This document shows, piece by piece, positions 18,930 through 26,270 of a stretch of 64,000 bases of DNA. The stretch comes from UBA10649 sp963793105 (GTDB lineage Bacteria; Actinomycetota; Actinomycetes; S36-B12). The DNA is taken from the NCBI GenBank assembly GCA_963793105.1, contig CAWBZB010000003.1:62001-126000 (forward strand), read 5' to 3'. A model generated the notes under the pieces. That model ran no database searches and had not been told where the DNA came from. It saw only the letters and a program-made list of their open reading frames with translations. The stretch's first letter is position 1, and each line of letters opens with the position of its first letter. Position numbers and translations under genes: made by a program.

Positions 18930-20453
18930 TCAGGAGAGCGGCGGATCCTGACCGGCCATCACGAAGGCCTTCTCATGCAGGTACAGCGCGGGCTGGACGA
19001 TGAGGCCGGCGAGCGCCGCCACCAGGGCAGGAGCCCCGAACAGCACGGTGGCGGCCACGGCCGCCCCGAGGACCGACAGGGCCACGGAGCCACCCCAGAA
19101 CATGCGTGCGTAGCGACCGTGGGTGATCGCGTGCGCGGCCACCTCCGCATTGCGCGTCGAGTGCTTGCCACCGAACTCCACCGCCGTGATGAGCAGGTGC
19201 GCCACCACGCCGATGATCAGTGCCCACGACAGCCACTCAATGGTGCTGCGCGAAGGCTCGATCACGAGTGCCACGATCAGGAGGACTCCGGACCCGACCA
19301 TCGCGGCCTGCGCCTGGAGGTGCCAGAACAGCACCGGCGACTGCCAGAGATCGCGACCCTCGGCCTGCCCGAAGAGGAAGGCGGTGTATCCGGCTGTCAT
19401 CACGGCGGCCGGGACGGCGGGCCAGGCCAGCCAGTCGATCGCCGACTCCTGACCGAACACGCCGGCGAGGAACCACAGGCCCCCTACCGCGGCCATGATC
19501 CCCAGGAAGATCCCACCGATCGCGAGCCACGAGGTCCGGTTGATCTTGCGCGGATCGAGGAGGAACAGGAAGCGATCCGGACGCTTGAGATCCCAGATCA
19601 GGAGCACCGCCGTCACCAGCAGGAACAGTTCCGCGATGAATGGAGTGGCGATGGTCAGGAGTCCTGAGCGGTCGTCGGACGAGATGATGAGGAGTGCCCC
19701 GAGGAGGAGGGCGCCGGCCGCGATGGACTTCGTCCACAGGTAGGTCCAGACCTTCCAACCCCACGGTCGTGGGTGGGAGGTGTTGAGGGTGGTTCGAGCG
19801 TTGCTGACCGGGTCGCCGGGAAGCTCGGCTGCGGTCTCGAGGCGCAGGGGGTCCGCGTCCGCCCAGAGGTAGGTGCCATCCACGGGTGCGGAGAGCGGGT
19901 CGAGGACGGTCTGGTCCGCGCCCACGTAGAAGACGTTCGGCCGCGTGCCCTGCTCCGGTGTACGCACGTTCACCGGCGTGATGCTCAGGAACTTGCTGAT
20001 CCCGCTCGTCGGATCATCGACGTCGCCCATCCAGATCGACTGAGTGGGGCACACCTGCACGCACGCAGGCTCGAGCCCGTTGTCGACGCGGTGTGCGCAG
20101 AAGTTGCACTTGGCCGCTGTGTGGGTGTTCTCATCGATGTAGATCGCGTCGTAGGGGCAGGCCTGCATGCACATCTTGCAGCCGATGCACTGCTCGTTGT
20201 CGAAGTCGACGATCCCGTCATCGCGCTTGAACAGAGCCGAGGTCGGGCAGGCCTTGACGCAGGGTGCGTCGGTGCAGTGGTTGCACCGCATGACGCCCAT
20301 CTCGCGCGTGACGTCGGGGTACTCCCCCTTGTCCACATACTTGACCCAGGTTCGGAACTGACCTAGCGGGACGTCGTGCTCGGTCTTGCAGGCGACGGTG
20401 CAGGCATGGCAGCCGATACACGTCCGCTGGTCAATGGCGAAGCCATATTGCAC
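18930..20453 (-). CDS. Fused iron-sulfur and membrane-anchor subunit (SoeB-SoeC-like)
   Basis: 507 residues. The first 230 residues are a DmsB/NrfC-type electron-transfer module with four cysteine clusters (starting CIGCHACTVAC, CNHCTDAPC, CIGCKMCMQAC, CNFCAHRV), enough for four [4Fe-4S] centres. From about residue 240 to the end there are eight or so hydrophobic helices like DmsC/NrfD-type quinone-interacting anchors. In most organisms these are two proteins; here a linker at residues 190-240 joins them. No Tat signal is present, which agrees with a cytoplasm-facing complex. The gene is directly upstream of the catalytic subunit and 4 bases after tusA, so all are one transcript. Confidence 0.9.
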   Translation of the reverse strand: MQYGFAIDQRTCIGCHACTVACKTEHDVPLGQFRTWVKYVDKGEYPDVTREMGVMRCNHCTDAPCVKACPTSALFKRDDGIVDFDNEQCIGCKMCMQACPYDAIYIDENTHTAAKCNFCAHRVDNGLEPACVQVCPTQSIWMGDVDDPTSGISKFLSITPVNVRTPEQGTRPNVFYVGADQTVLDPLSAPVDGTYLWADADPLRLETAAELPGDPVSNARTTLNTSHPRPWGWKVWTYLWTKSIAAGALLLGALLIISSDDRSGLLTIATPFIAELFLLVTAVLLIWDLKRPDRFLFLLDPRKINRTSWLAIGGIFLGIMAAVGGLWFLAGVFGQESAIDWLAWPAVPAAVMTAGYTAFLFGQAEGRDLWQSPVLFWHLQAQAAMVGSGVLLIVALVIEPSRSTIEWLSWALIIGVVAHLLITAVEFGGKHSTRNAEVAAHAITHGRYARMFWGGSVALSVLGAAVAATVLFGAPALVAALAGLIVQPALYLHEKAFVMAGQDPPLS

Positions 20454-20457
20454 GGGA

Positions 20458-20688
20458 TCACTTCTTTCGGATGACGAAGCTCAGGACTCCCTGATCCTCA
20501 GACGACTCGACCAACTCGTTCCCAGTCTGGCTTGCCCACGCGGGGATGTCAGAGCGAGCGCCGTTGTCCGTCGCGTCGACGCGCATCAGCTGGCCCGACG
20601 TCAGCTCCTTGGCCGCCTTCGCCGCCATGAGGACGGGCATGGGGCAGTTCTGCCCGCGGGCGTCTACGACCTTGTCGATGGTGTCCAT
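20458..20688 (-). CDS. tusA: TusA-like sulfur carrier protein
   Basis: 76 residues. The start DTIDKVVDARGQNCPMP contains the CPxP motif, with Cys15 as the persulfide-carrying residue, and the chain ends with a beta strand VLSFVIRKK as in other TusA/SirA/YedF proteins. It carries sulfane sulfur between donors such as DsrE or rhodanese and acceptors. GGGAG lies about 6 bases upstream of the ATG. The gap to the downstream FeS subunit is 4 bases and to the upstream DsrE-like gene 28 bases, so it is an operon member. In dissimilatory sulfur oxidisers TusA-DsrE pairs shuttle sulfur toward oxidation to sulfite. Confidence 0.93.
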   Translation of the reverse strand: MDTIDKVVDARGQNCPMPVLMAAKAAKELTSGQLMRVDATDNGARSDIPAWASQTGNELVESSEDQGVLSFVIRKK

Positions 20689-20716
20689 GAAATCTCCCGA
20701 GCGTTGTTGTGAGCGG

Positions 20717-21217
20717 TCAGATGAAGAGGCTGATAGAGGACTTCGACATGCGGGCCAGCGCCGTCGCCGCGCCGATCGGCGGCCCGAGGCCATCGACCAT
20801 CTGATCGGCCTCGATGCCGAGCAGGTCCATGGTCATCTGGCACGGCCACATCTGGACGCCCATCTCCTGGCCCATCGCGAACAGGTCCTCAGGGGTCATG
20901 AGGTTGTTCTTCTTCGCAACCTTGCGCATCATCCATCGGCCCATGCCGGCCATCTTCATCTTGGAAAGGTGCGCCTTCTTCATGCCCGGGGCGTTCATGC
21001 CCGCAAGCATCTTCGTCAGGGCGTCGTTGCCGGTGATGCGGACGTCGTCGCGCACCAGGGGGAACAGTCCCCAGAACGTGTAGAACACGGCGACGTCCAT
21101 GCCATTCGCCGCCGCCGTGGAGCTCAGGATCATCGTCGGCCAGAGCTTGTCGAGGTCACCGCTGAAGGCGATGATCGTCATCATCTCGGGGTCTTTGCCC
21201 TGCTCGTTCTCAGTCAC
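20717..21217 (-). CDS. DsrE/DsrF-like (DsrE2-type) sulfurtransferase
   Basis: 166 residues from a GTG at 21217 with GGGAG upstream. The fold signature is the IIAFSGDLDKLWPTMILSSTAAANG start and the conserved cysteine in MWPCQMTMDLLGI near residue 135. The middle is unusually rich in Met and Lys. The family forms persulfides on that cysteine and exchanges sulfur with TusA, the next gene in the operon. It is the first gene of the minus-strand sulfur operon, with its own promoter. Confidence 0.9.
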   Translation of the reverse strand: MTENEQGKDPEMMTIIAFSGDLDKLWPTMILSSTAAANGMDVAVFYTFWGLFPLVRDDVRITGNDALTKMLAGMNAPGMKKAHLSKMKMAGMGRWMMRKVAKKNNLMTPEDLFAMGQEMGVQMWPCQMTMDLLGIEADQMVDGLGPPIGAATALARMSKSSISLFI

Positions 21218-21248
21218 TTCTGGCTCCCGCCTCGCTTGCCTTGCGCCG

Positions 21249-21277
21249 AAGGTATGGGTCCGACGCCGTCAGATCAA
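21249..21277 (-). promoter_or_regulatory. Promoter of the DsrE-TusA-Soe operon
   Basis: On the minus strand a -35 TTGATC (21272-21277) and a -10 TACCTT (21249-21254) are separated by exactly 17 bases, about 30 bases before the GTG of the DsrE-like gene. Hexamers are moderate matches to the housekeeping consensus. Confidence 0.5.
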
Positions 21278-21296
21278 GCCCTTGGCCTGAATTGCC

Positions 21297-21377
21297 TCCG
21301 AATTCGGAATCAAGTTCAGAAAGTTCAGAAAACCGCTGTTCAAAAGGGGTATTGGCATATTAGCGTCTGCGCATATG
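21297..21377 (+). promoter_or_regulatory. AT-rich control region upstream of the rhodanese-MBL gene, candidate ArsR operator
   Basis: This segment is the most AT-rich part of the intergenic region and contains three ordered signals. First is the palindrome CCGAATTCGG (21297-21306). Next come two tandem copies of the 9-mer AAGTTCAGA (21312-21329). Last is an inverted pair CATAT (21356-21360) and ATATG (21373-21377) spaced by 12 bases, the size and form of many ArsR-family operators. The -10 region probably lies around TATTAG at 21358-21363. Binding by the downstream ArsR protein is inference. Confidence 0.4.
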
Positions 21378-21418
21378 TCGATTCAAGCAGACATTCTCAT
21401 CCGTGTGAAGGAGGCGAC

Positions 21419-22555
21419 ATGGGTCGCACCGTGACGAGTAGGGAGCTCTACGACGAGATCGAGCAGGGGACGATCCCGCTGCTCCTCGACGTGCGGAACC
21501 AGGACGAGTTCGCGGCCTGGCAGGTCGAGGGAGTCCGTCCCGTCGAGACTCGCAACGTGCCGATCTGGATGGCGGTCGAGGGAATCGAGGACCTCGCTCA
21601 GGAGGTGCCGGACAACACGGTGGTGATCTGTGCCCACGGGAACGGCAGCGATCTGCTCCTGGACATGCTCGCCGATGAGGGCAAGCACGTGCGCAACCTC
21701 GAGGGCGGCACCCAGGCCTGGGCGGCGCTCCTCGTGCCTCGCGCCCTGCCGGGCTTGCCGACCGGCATGGTGGGGTGGCAGGTACAGCGCCCGTCGAAGG
21801 CCTGCCTGTCCTACGTGATCGGCGTACCGGGCCACAACGCGATCGTCGTCGACCCCGCGCGATTCCCGCAGCCCTACATCGACCTCGCGGCCAGCGAGGG
21901 CATGACGATCACCCATGTGATCGATACCCATGTCCATGCGGACCACATCACCGGTGGCCCGGAGCTCGCGGAGCGCACCGGGGCGACCTATCACGTGCCC
22001 ATCGAGGACACCGGCAGGACGCCAACCCCGTTCGCCAACGAGCCCCTTCCCGACGGCGCCGAGATCGACCTCGGCGACGCGAAGGTGCACATCCTGTCCA
22101 TCAAGATGCCAGGGCACACCCCCGGATCGACGTGCATCAACCTGCCGGGCAGCTTCCTGCTGACCGGCGACACCGTGTTCGTGCGCGGCGTCGGCCGACC
22201 GGACCTGACCGGCAAGGCGGAGGAGCTCGCCCGGGAGCTCTTCCACACCGTCCACGATCGGCTGCGGCCGCTGGACCCGGCGACGATGATCCTTCCCGCC
22301 CACTGGTCGTTCGACGACGAAATCGGACCCGATGGGCTCGTGCGCACGGATCTCCAGTCTGTGTTCTCGTCGACCTTGCTCAACGAGGAGGACATGGTCA
22401 CCTTCGTCAAGGAGATCGTGACATCGCTCCCGAGCGCACCGGATACCTACGACACCATCCGGCTCGTCAACTCCGGCCGGCAGACGGCCACTGCCGATGA
22501 GCTGGAGTTCCTGGAGATCGGCAAGAACCAGTGCGCCGCCTCCACGACAACGTAG
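21419..22555 (+). CDS. Rhodanese-persulfide dioxygenase (ETHE1-like) fusion
   Basis: 378 residues from an ATG preceded by a near-perfect GAAGGAGG ribosome site at 21407-21414. Residues 1-105 are a rhodanese domain with active-site Cys71 in VVICAHGNGSD; the loop is short. Residues 125-370 are a metallo-beta-lactamase domain with THVHADH (170-176), GHTPGS and LTGDTVF, as in ETHE1/persulfide dioxygenase. Known fusions of this kind oxidise glutathione or protein persulfide to sulfite and exchange sulfur with thiosulfate, here in the order rhodanese then MBL. Sulfite made here could feed the SoeABC-like complex encoded divergently. The ArsR gene follows 67 bases downstream. Confidence 0.93.
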   Translation: MGRTVTSRELYDEIEQGTIPLLLDVRNQDEFAAWQVEGVRPVETRNVPIWMAVEGIEDLAQEVPDNTVVICAHGNGSDLLLDMLADEGKHVRNLEGGTQAWAALLVPRALPGLPTGMVGWQVQRPSKACLSYVIGVPGHNAIVVDPARFPQPYIDLAASEGMTITHVIDTHVHADHITGGPELAERTGATYHVPIEDTGRTPTPFANEPLPDGAEIDLGDAKVHILSIKMPGHTPGSTCINLPGSFLLTGDTVFVRGVGRPDLTGKAEELARELFHTVHDRLRPLDPATMILPAHWSFDDEIGPDGLVRTDLQSVFSSTLLNEEDMVTFVKEIVTSLPSAPDTYDTIRLVNSGRQTATADELEFLEIGKNQCAASTTT

Positions 22556-22622
22556 AGCGGCGAGGCGGACCGTCCGACGTGACCCCGTAGTGTGACCAGA
22601 CACCCAGCAGTCAGGAGAGCGC

Positions 22623-22982
22623 ATGGACCGGCAGACGTCCGCCGAGCTCTACGAACTGCATGCCCGGATCTGCAAGGCCATTGCCGATCCCAAACGCCTC
22701 CTCATCATCTCCGAGCTCCGGGGTGGCCCGATGACCGTGGGCGATCTCTCGGAATCCCTCGAGATCAGCCAGTCCAACACCAGCCAGCACCTGGCGGTCC
22801 TGCGTGACCGCGGCATCGTCACGGCCCAGAAGGATGGGCTCAACGTCTACTACCGCCTGTCGAGCAAGAAGGTCCTCCGTGCGATCGACCTGCTGCGCGA
22901 GTTCATGGTCGAGCAGATCGGCGACCAGAGCAGGCTGGGTCGGGCCGCCACGCGCGAGAAGCCCGCGCCGGCGCGCCGCTAG
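22623..22982 (+). CDS. ArsR/SmtB-family repressor, probable sulfur-responsive regulator
   Basis: 119 residues from an ATG preceded by AGGAGAG. Winged helix typical of ArsR: LYELHARICKAIADPKRLLIISELRGGPMTV-type N-terminus, recognition helix SQSNTSQHLAVLRDRGIV, wing DGLNVYYRLS. Only one cysteine is present (Cys17), so the dithiol of BigR/SqrR-type persulfide sensors is not available inside one subunit, and no alpha3N metal-binding cysteines are seen. Its position behind the rhodanese-dioxygenase gene suggests control of sulfur genes, possibly via Cys17 persulfidation between subunits. The tail is basic and Ala/Pro rich. Confidence 0.9.
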   Translation: MDRQTSAELYELHARICKAIADPKRLLIISELRGGPMTVGDLSESLEISQSNTSQHLAVLRDRGIVTAQKDGLNVYYRLSSKKVLRAIDLLREFMVEQIGDQSRLGRAATREKPAPARR

Positions 22983-23206
22983 CCAGACCCCCCACTAGGC
23001 GGAACGCGCGTGGGACCACCGAGAGGGTGCCGGTGGGTGCGTAGCCGTAGGTCGCCCTCGAGGCACTCCGGCGTGTCTTGCCGACTCCGGTTCACGGCGC
23101 CTCCTGACGCAGGAACCGGCCCGAATCCGGGGCCGATCCAAGGCGCTCACGGACGCCAAAAGGGGGATAATTGAGTTGGAGGGACCGGAAGAAGGAGGTG
23201 TCTCAG
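22983..23206 (+). other. Non-coding leader before the tandem-repeat gene
   Basis: 224 bases without a supported gene. A small GC hairpin lies at 23117-23135 (CGGCCC...GGGCCG) and a GATAAT hexamer at 23166-23171 could be a -10 element for the next gene; no matching -35 is seen. The very strong ribosome site GAAGGAGGTG at 23191-23200 ends the region. I see no known RNA family here. Confidence 0.4.
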
Positions 23207-24010
23207 ATGATGACGATGACTTCCCACAGCAGCTTCGGCCCAACCGGAACGGCACCCGCCCCAGCATCCTCAGGAATGGCACTCTTTGCGATGCCGGTGC
23301 ATGCCCCGGCGACCGGACTGACGTCACCACCGACTCCGACCGCACCACAACACCATGTTGAGCATCGCGGCTGGATCTATGCGGCGATCGCCCTGATCGC
23401 TGCCGCACTGGTTCTCGGAGGAATGGCCGCGTACCAGTACGTCACTACCCAAGACACGACCCCGGCGACGACCGCGGTTTCGGCCATCCCGGCCGAATAC
23501 GCCGGCGTCAGCCTGCCGCAAGCCATGCGACTGGCCGACCAGGCCGCCCTCGCGGCCACCATCCCGGCCGAATACGCCGGCGTCAGCCTGCCGCAAGCCA
23601 TGCGACTGGCCGACCAGGCCGCCCTCGCGGCCACCATCCCGGCCGAATACGCCGGCGTCAGCCTGCCGCAAGCCATGCGACTGGCCGACCAGGCCGCCCT
23701 CGCGGCCACCATCCCGGCCGAATACGCCGGCGTCAGCCTGCCGCAAGCCATGCGACTGGCCGACCAGGCCGCCCTCGCGGCCACCATCCCGGCCGAATAC
23801 GCCGGCGTCAGCCTGCCGCAAGCCATGCGACTGGCCGACCAGGCCGCCCTCGCGGCCACCATCCCGGCCGAATACGCCGGCGTCAGCCTGCCGCAAGCCA
23901 TGCGACTGGCCGACCAGGCCGCCCTCGCGGCCACCATCCCGGCCGAATACGCCGGCGTCAGCCTGCCGCAAGCCATGCGACTGGCCGACCTGGCCGCCGC
24001 GAACCAGTGA
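23207..24010 (+). CDS. Single-pass membrane protein with about seven perfect 25-residue tandem repeats, unknown function
   Basis: 267 residues from the ATG at 23207, chosen because GAAGGAGGTG lies six bases upstream. Residues 1-50 are Pro/Ser/Thr/Ala rich. One hydrophobic helix spans residues about 57-76, preceded by HHVEHRG, giving an N-in or signal-anchor topology. From residue 94 to the end the chain is a 25-residue repeat (starts IPAEYAGVSL, then PQAMRLADQAALAAT) six times plus a truncated seventh ending LADLAAANQ. Each repeat has a Pro/Tyr/Gly turn and a short amphipathic Ala-rich helix. The repeats contain no Cys, Trp or Lys. I do not recognise the family. It follows the rhodanese/ArsR pair in the same direction. 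Confidence 0.8.
   Translation: MMTMTSHSSFGPTGTAPAPASSGMALFAMPVHAPATGLTSPPTPTAPQHHVEHRGWIYAAIALIAAALVLGGMAAYQYVTTQDTTPATTAVSAIPAEYAGVSLPQAMRLADQAALAATIPAEYAGVSLPQAMRLADQAALAATIPAEYAGVSLPQAMRLADQAALAATIPAEYAGVSLPQAMRLADQAALAATIPAEYAGVSLPQAMRLADQAALAATIPAEYAGVSLPQAMRLADQAALAATIPAEYAGVSLPQAMRLADLAAANQ
23486..23990 (+). repeat. Tandem array of 75-bp units, 6.7 copies, within a coding region
   Basis: Copies start at 23486, 23561, 23636, 23711, 23786, 23861 and 23936. The six full copies are identical at DNA level as far as I can read; the last matches for its first 55 bases. There are no spacers, so it is not a CRISPR. Because 75 is a multiple of three, all frames stay open. Identity at third codon positions points to recent amplification or continual homogenisation; copy number may vary between strains or be miscounted by assembly. 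Confidence 0.97.
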
Positions 24011-24350
24011 AGCGAAGGGAGTGATGCCGACTTCGGAGTCCGGTTACTCCGCAAGGGAAAGGTGCAATTCCAAACCTGTGGCCCCCGGCGCGATGCCGAG
24101 GGCCACGTATGTGCTCACTGCCGGTGAGCTCGGTTGACGTCGGATTCCTTGGTGAGCGCACACTCACGAAGGCGACGATCTCGAGTGTCCGCGGCACGCC
24201 GGTCAACGCCTCACCAACGGCCATCAAACGTTCACCGGGTCGCCCGCTCGCGGCACCCGGGACTCCATCTGGCCCGCCTACCGTCGCGATCACTTCGTCG
24301 TTCTGCGAAGCAACCGAGCACCGATCTTCCACCTTGAGAGGACCAACCAC
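24011..24350 (+). other. 340-base non-coding region with a hairpin and repeat motifs
   Basis: No gene is supported here. It holds a candidate structured RNA or terminator segment (24030-24110), a TTGACG hexamer near 24134, and three NCAAC/CAAAC motifs spaced by exactly 11 bases (24203, 24214 and 24225). The spacing recalls PHO-box-type direct repeats upstream of the PhoX-like gene, although the motif itself does not match the Streptomyces consensus well. A GAGAGGA ribosome site precedes the GTG at 24351. Confidence 0.4.
24078..24106 (+). terminator. GC-rich hairpin after the tandem-repeat gene
   Basis: GTGGCCC-CGGC pairs with GCCG-GGGCCAC around a short loop, 68 bases after the stop of the repeat protein. 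No T-run follows, so it is either a Rho-type/GC terminator or part of a larger RNA fold that begins near 24030. Confidence 0.45.
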
Positions 24351-25631
24351 GTGCGACAGCAACGACTTCTGACAGCGGGCCTGGCCACCGCCATGATCGC
24401 CCTGAGCGCCGGGGCCGCGGTCGCCGCGACCGGCAGCGAGACCGGACCCATGGGCTTCACTCCCATCGCCGGGTCCGCCGGCTACACCGGCGGCACGAGC
24501 GGGACCTGGAACCAGGCCGCGCCCTGGAACATCCCGGACGGCTTCAGCCAGGAACTCGTCTCGGGCGAGCTCACCGACCGCTGCGGCGGCGAGGGCCTGA
24601 ACGTGTACGGCGGCGGCCTCGATGACTGGCACGACATGAACACCGTCAACGAGACGGGAGCCAAGGCAGGGCGCTACCTGTACCGCACCCACGAAGTCCG
24701 CCTCGCGAACCCCGGATCCGACAGCACCTACCCGGCCGGCGGCGCCGTTACGGTCGTCGACCTCGAGACCTGCGACGCCAGGGTGATCGCGCAGGATGCG
24801 ACGTGGACCGCTCTTGACGGCATCCGCTGGACCCCGTGGGGCACGGTCCTGTTCGCCGAGGAGACCACTGACGGCCGCCTGTTCGAACTGGTCCTGGACA
24901 AGAAGGACCCCATGTCCGGCACCGCAGTCGAGCGGCCGGCACTCGGGCTGCTCGCCCACGAGGGCATCGAGGTCGGGGCCGACGGCTCGGTCTACGTCAT
25001 CGACGAGTACCTCGGTCAGACGAACGGCGTAGGCGGCGGCATCTACCGCTTCGTGCCCGACCGGCGAGGCGACCTCACGTCCGGAAGCCTCTACGCCCTC
25101 AAGGTCGACGGCGCCGACGGCGTCGGGCAGGGTTCATGGGTCGGCCCGATCGACTCCGCGACCGCACGCACGTCCGGCACGGCGGCGGGCGGAACCGGCT
25201 ACGAGCGACCCGAGGACCTCGAGCTCATCGGGAACGTGCTCTACGTCGCCGTCACCGCGGGCCAGGGGTACGACGGCCGGGTGCTGGCCATCGACCTGTC
25301 CAGCCTCGCCGTGACCGACTATGTGAAGCCCGGCGTCAACATCCCGCTGGAACTCGATGGCACCCAGACCGGACTGGACAACCCAGACAACCTCGCCGAA
25401 GGTCCCGATGGGCGCCTCTGGATCGTCGAGGACAACGTGCCGTCGGACATCTGGGTGGCGCAGGGCCGCGGTGGCGTGGCCACGTCCGTCGACCTCTTCG
25501 CGACGCTGACCGACCCCGGCGCCGAGGGCACGGGCATCTACTTCGGCAAGGACCCGAAGACGCTGTTCGTGAACGTCCAGCACTCGTCCGCCTCTGACGG
25601 CGACGGGACCTGGGCGATCTCCGCACGCTGA
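24351..25631 (+). CDS. Secreted PhoX-like protein (DUF839 beta-propeller)
   Basis: 426 residues from a GTG. Residues 1-25 are a Sec signal peptide (RQQR, hydrophobic core, cleavage near AVAA-TG). The mature part has the DUF839/PhoX blocks: THEVRLANP, LDGIRWTPWGTVLFAEE, HEGIEVG, YERPEDLE, GLDNPDNL and FVNVQHSS at the C-terminus. PhoX is a calcium/iron alkaline phosphatase, but the DUF839 family includes proteins without shown phosphatase activity, and no Tat motif is present here. Exported and probably metal-binding; phosphatase function is likely but unproven. A strong terminator follows. Confidence 0.85.
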   Translation: MRQQRLLTAGLATAMIALSAGAAVAATGSETGPMGFTPIAGSAGYTGGTSGTWNQAAPWNIPDGFSQELVSGELTDRCGGEGLNVYGGGLDDWHDMNTVNETGAKAGRYLYRTHEVRLANPGSDSTYPAGGAVTVVDLETCDARVIAQDATWTALDGIRWTPWGTVLFAEETTDGRLFELVLDKKDPMSGTAVERPALGLLAHEGIEVGADGSVYVIDEYLGQTNGVGGGIYRFVPDRRGDLTSGSLYALKVDGADGVGQGSWVGPIDSATARTSGTAAGGTGYERPEDLELIGNVLYVAVTAGQGYDGRVLAIDLSSLAVTDYVKPGVNIPLELDGTQTGLDNPDNLAEGPDGRLWIVEDNVPSDIWVAQGRGGVATSVDLFATLTDPGAEGTGIYFGKDPKTLFVNVQHSSASDGDGTWAISAR

Positions 25632-25660
25632 TCAACCCGCACGCAGCACCGCACCGCCCG

Positions 25661-25696
25661 ACGTGGGGGCCGGACCGAAAGGGCCGGTCCCCACGT
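25661..25696 (+). terminator. Strong intrinsic terminator of the PhoX-like gene
   Basis: ACGTGGGG-GCCGGACC pairs with GGGCCGG-TCCCCACGT around a GAAA loop, 30 bases after the stop codon and followed by TCTGTCTG. The stem is about 14 bp with one mismatch and one G-U pair. Confidence 0.8.
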
Positions 25697-25757
25697 TCTG
25701 TCTGCGGATGCCTTCGGTGCGGTAGGCACATCAGGCGGGGTGCCCACGCATGACAAA

Positions 25758-25795
25758 GCCCGCCGACAGCAGCCCTGCAGGCTCCCGTGGCGGGC
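25758..25795 (-). terminator. Terminator of tmRNA
   Basis: GCCCGCC (25758-25764) pairs with GGCGGGC (25789-25795). On the minus strand the stem is followed by TTTGTC, placed about 35 bases beyond the tmRNA 3' end. Confidence 0.6.
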
Positions 25796-25828
25796 ACATG
25801 TCAGCGTCCAAGTGCTGGAACGCTCTTG

Positions 25829-26196
25829 TGGAGGTGCCGGGAATCGAACCCGGGTCCGTGCAGGCCCATTCCGTTCTTCTACGTGTGTAGCCACGCTGTC
25901 GCTTCTCGGCCCCCGCGCTTCGTGTGGCACTGCGCGGTGACGGCCCAGTCACTGTTTGGTGTTCCGCCCGCTCCCGTGACCGGAGCGTTTGGTGAGTCCC
26001 CTAGCGACGCCAGACCCCGACTCGGGGACGCATCGGGCTGGCGGCTGATCTATGAACTACGCCGCGAGGGCGAAGTTCTCAGCGGTCTGCTTGTTTTCGG
26101 CAGTTGTTGTTTTCCAAGGATTCTTAACGAGATCACCCTGGATTCTCGACACGCTTCTCCGGTCAAGACATCTGAACGTCGAAACCGTTCACCCCC
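25829..26196 (-). ncRNA. ssrA: tmRNA (SsrA)
   Basis: Read on the minus strand, the 5' end GGGGGTGAACGGTTTCGAC and the 3' end GGGTTCGATTCCCGGCACCTCCA are the tRNA-like halves; GGGGGTG pairs with CACCTCC (one G-U) as acceptor stem and the T-arm is intact. CCA is not encoded. The reading segment near 26060-26100 encodes the tag AENKQTAENFALAA then TAG, with the ALAA end typical for ClpXP recognition. Length is 368 bases, normal for a one-piece actinobacterial tmRNA. With SmpB (encoded 2 kb away) it rescues stalled ribosomes. Confidence 0.96.
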
Positions 26197-26202
26197 TGTT
26201 GA

Positions 26203-26208
26203 ATTGTG
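26203..26208 (-). promoter_or_regulatory. -10 element for tmRNA
   Basis: CACAAT on the minus strand ends six bases before the first G of tmRNA. The -35 is not clear. Confidence 0.45.
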
Positions 26209-26270
26209 AATCTGCGCACAGCCGAAGCCGCTACATCAGGATACGCCGACCCGGACCCAGCCCCAAACGA

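Noticed and set aside
23100..23160. Riboswitch-like GGAACCGG...GAATCCGG segment before the repeat gene
   Set aside because: It lacks the GGTG and other conserved bases of the cobalamin family; explained by a simple GC hairpin.
23486..23990. CRISPR array
   Set aside because: Units are contiguous without spacers and lie in frame within a gene with a strong ribosome site; no cas genes are present.
23324..24054. Minus-strand repeat proteins opposite the tandem array
   Set aside because: Because the period is a multiple of three, all frames are open; only the plus frame has a ribosome site and a sensible membrane protein.
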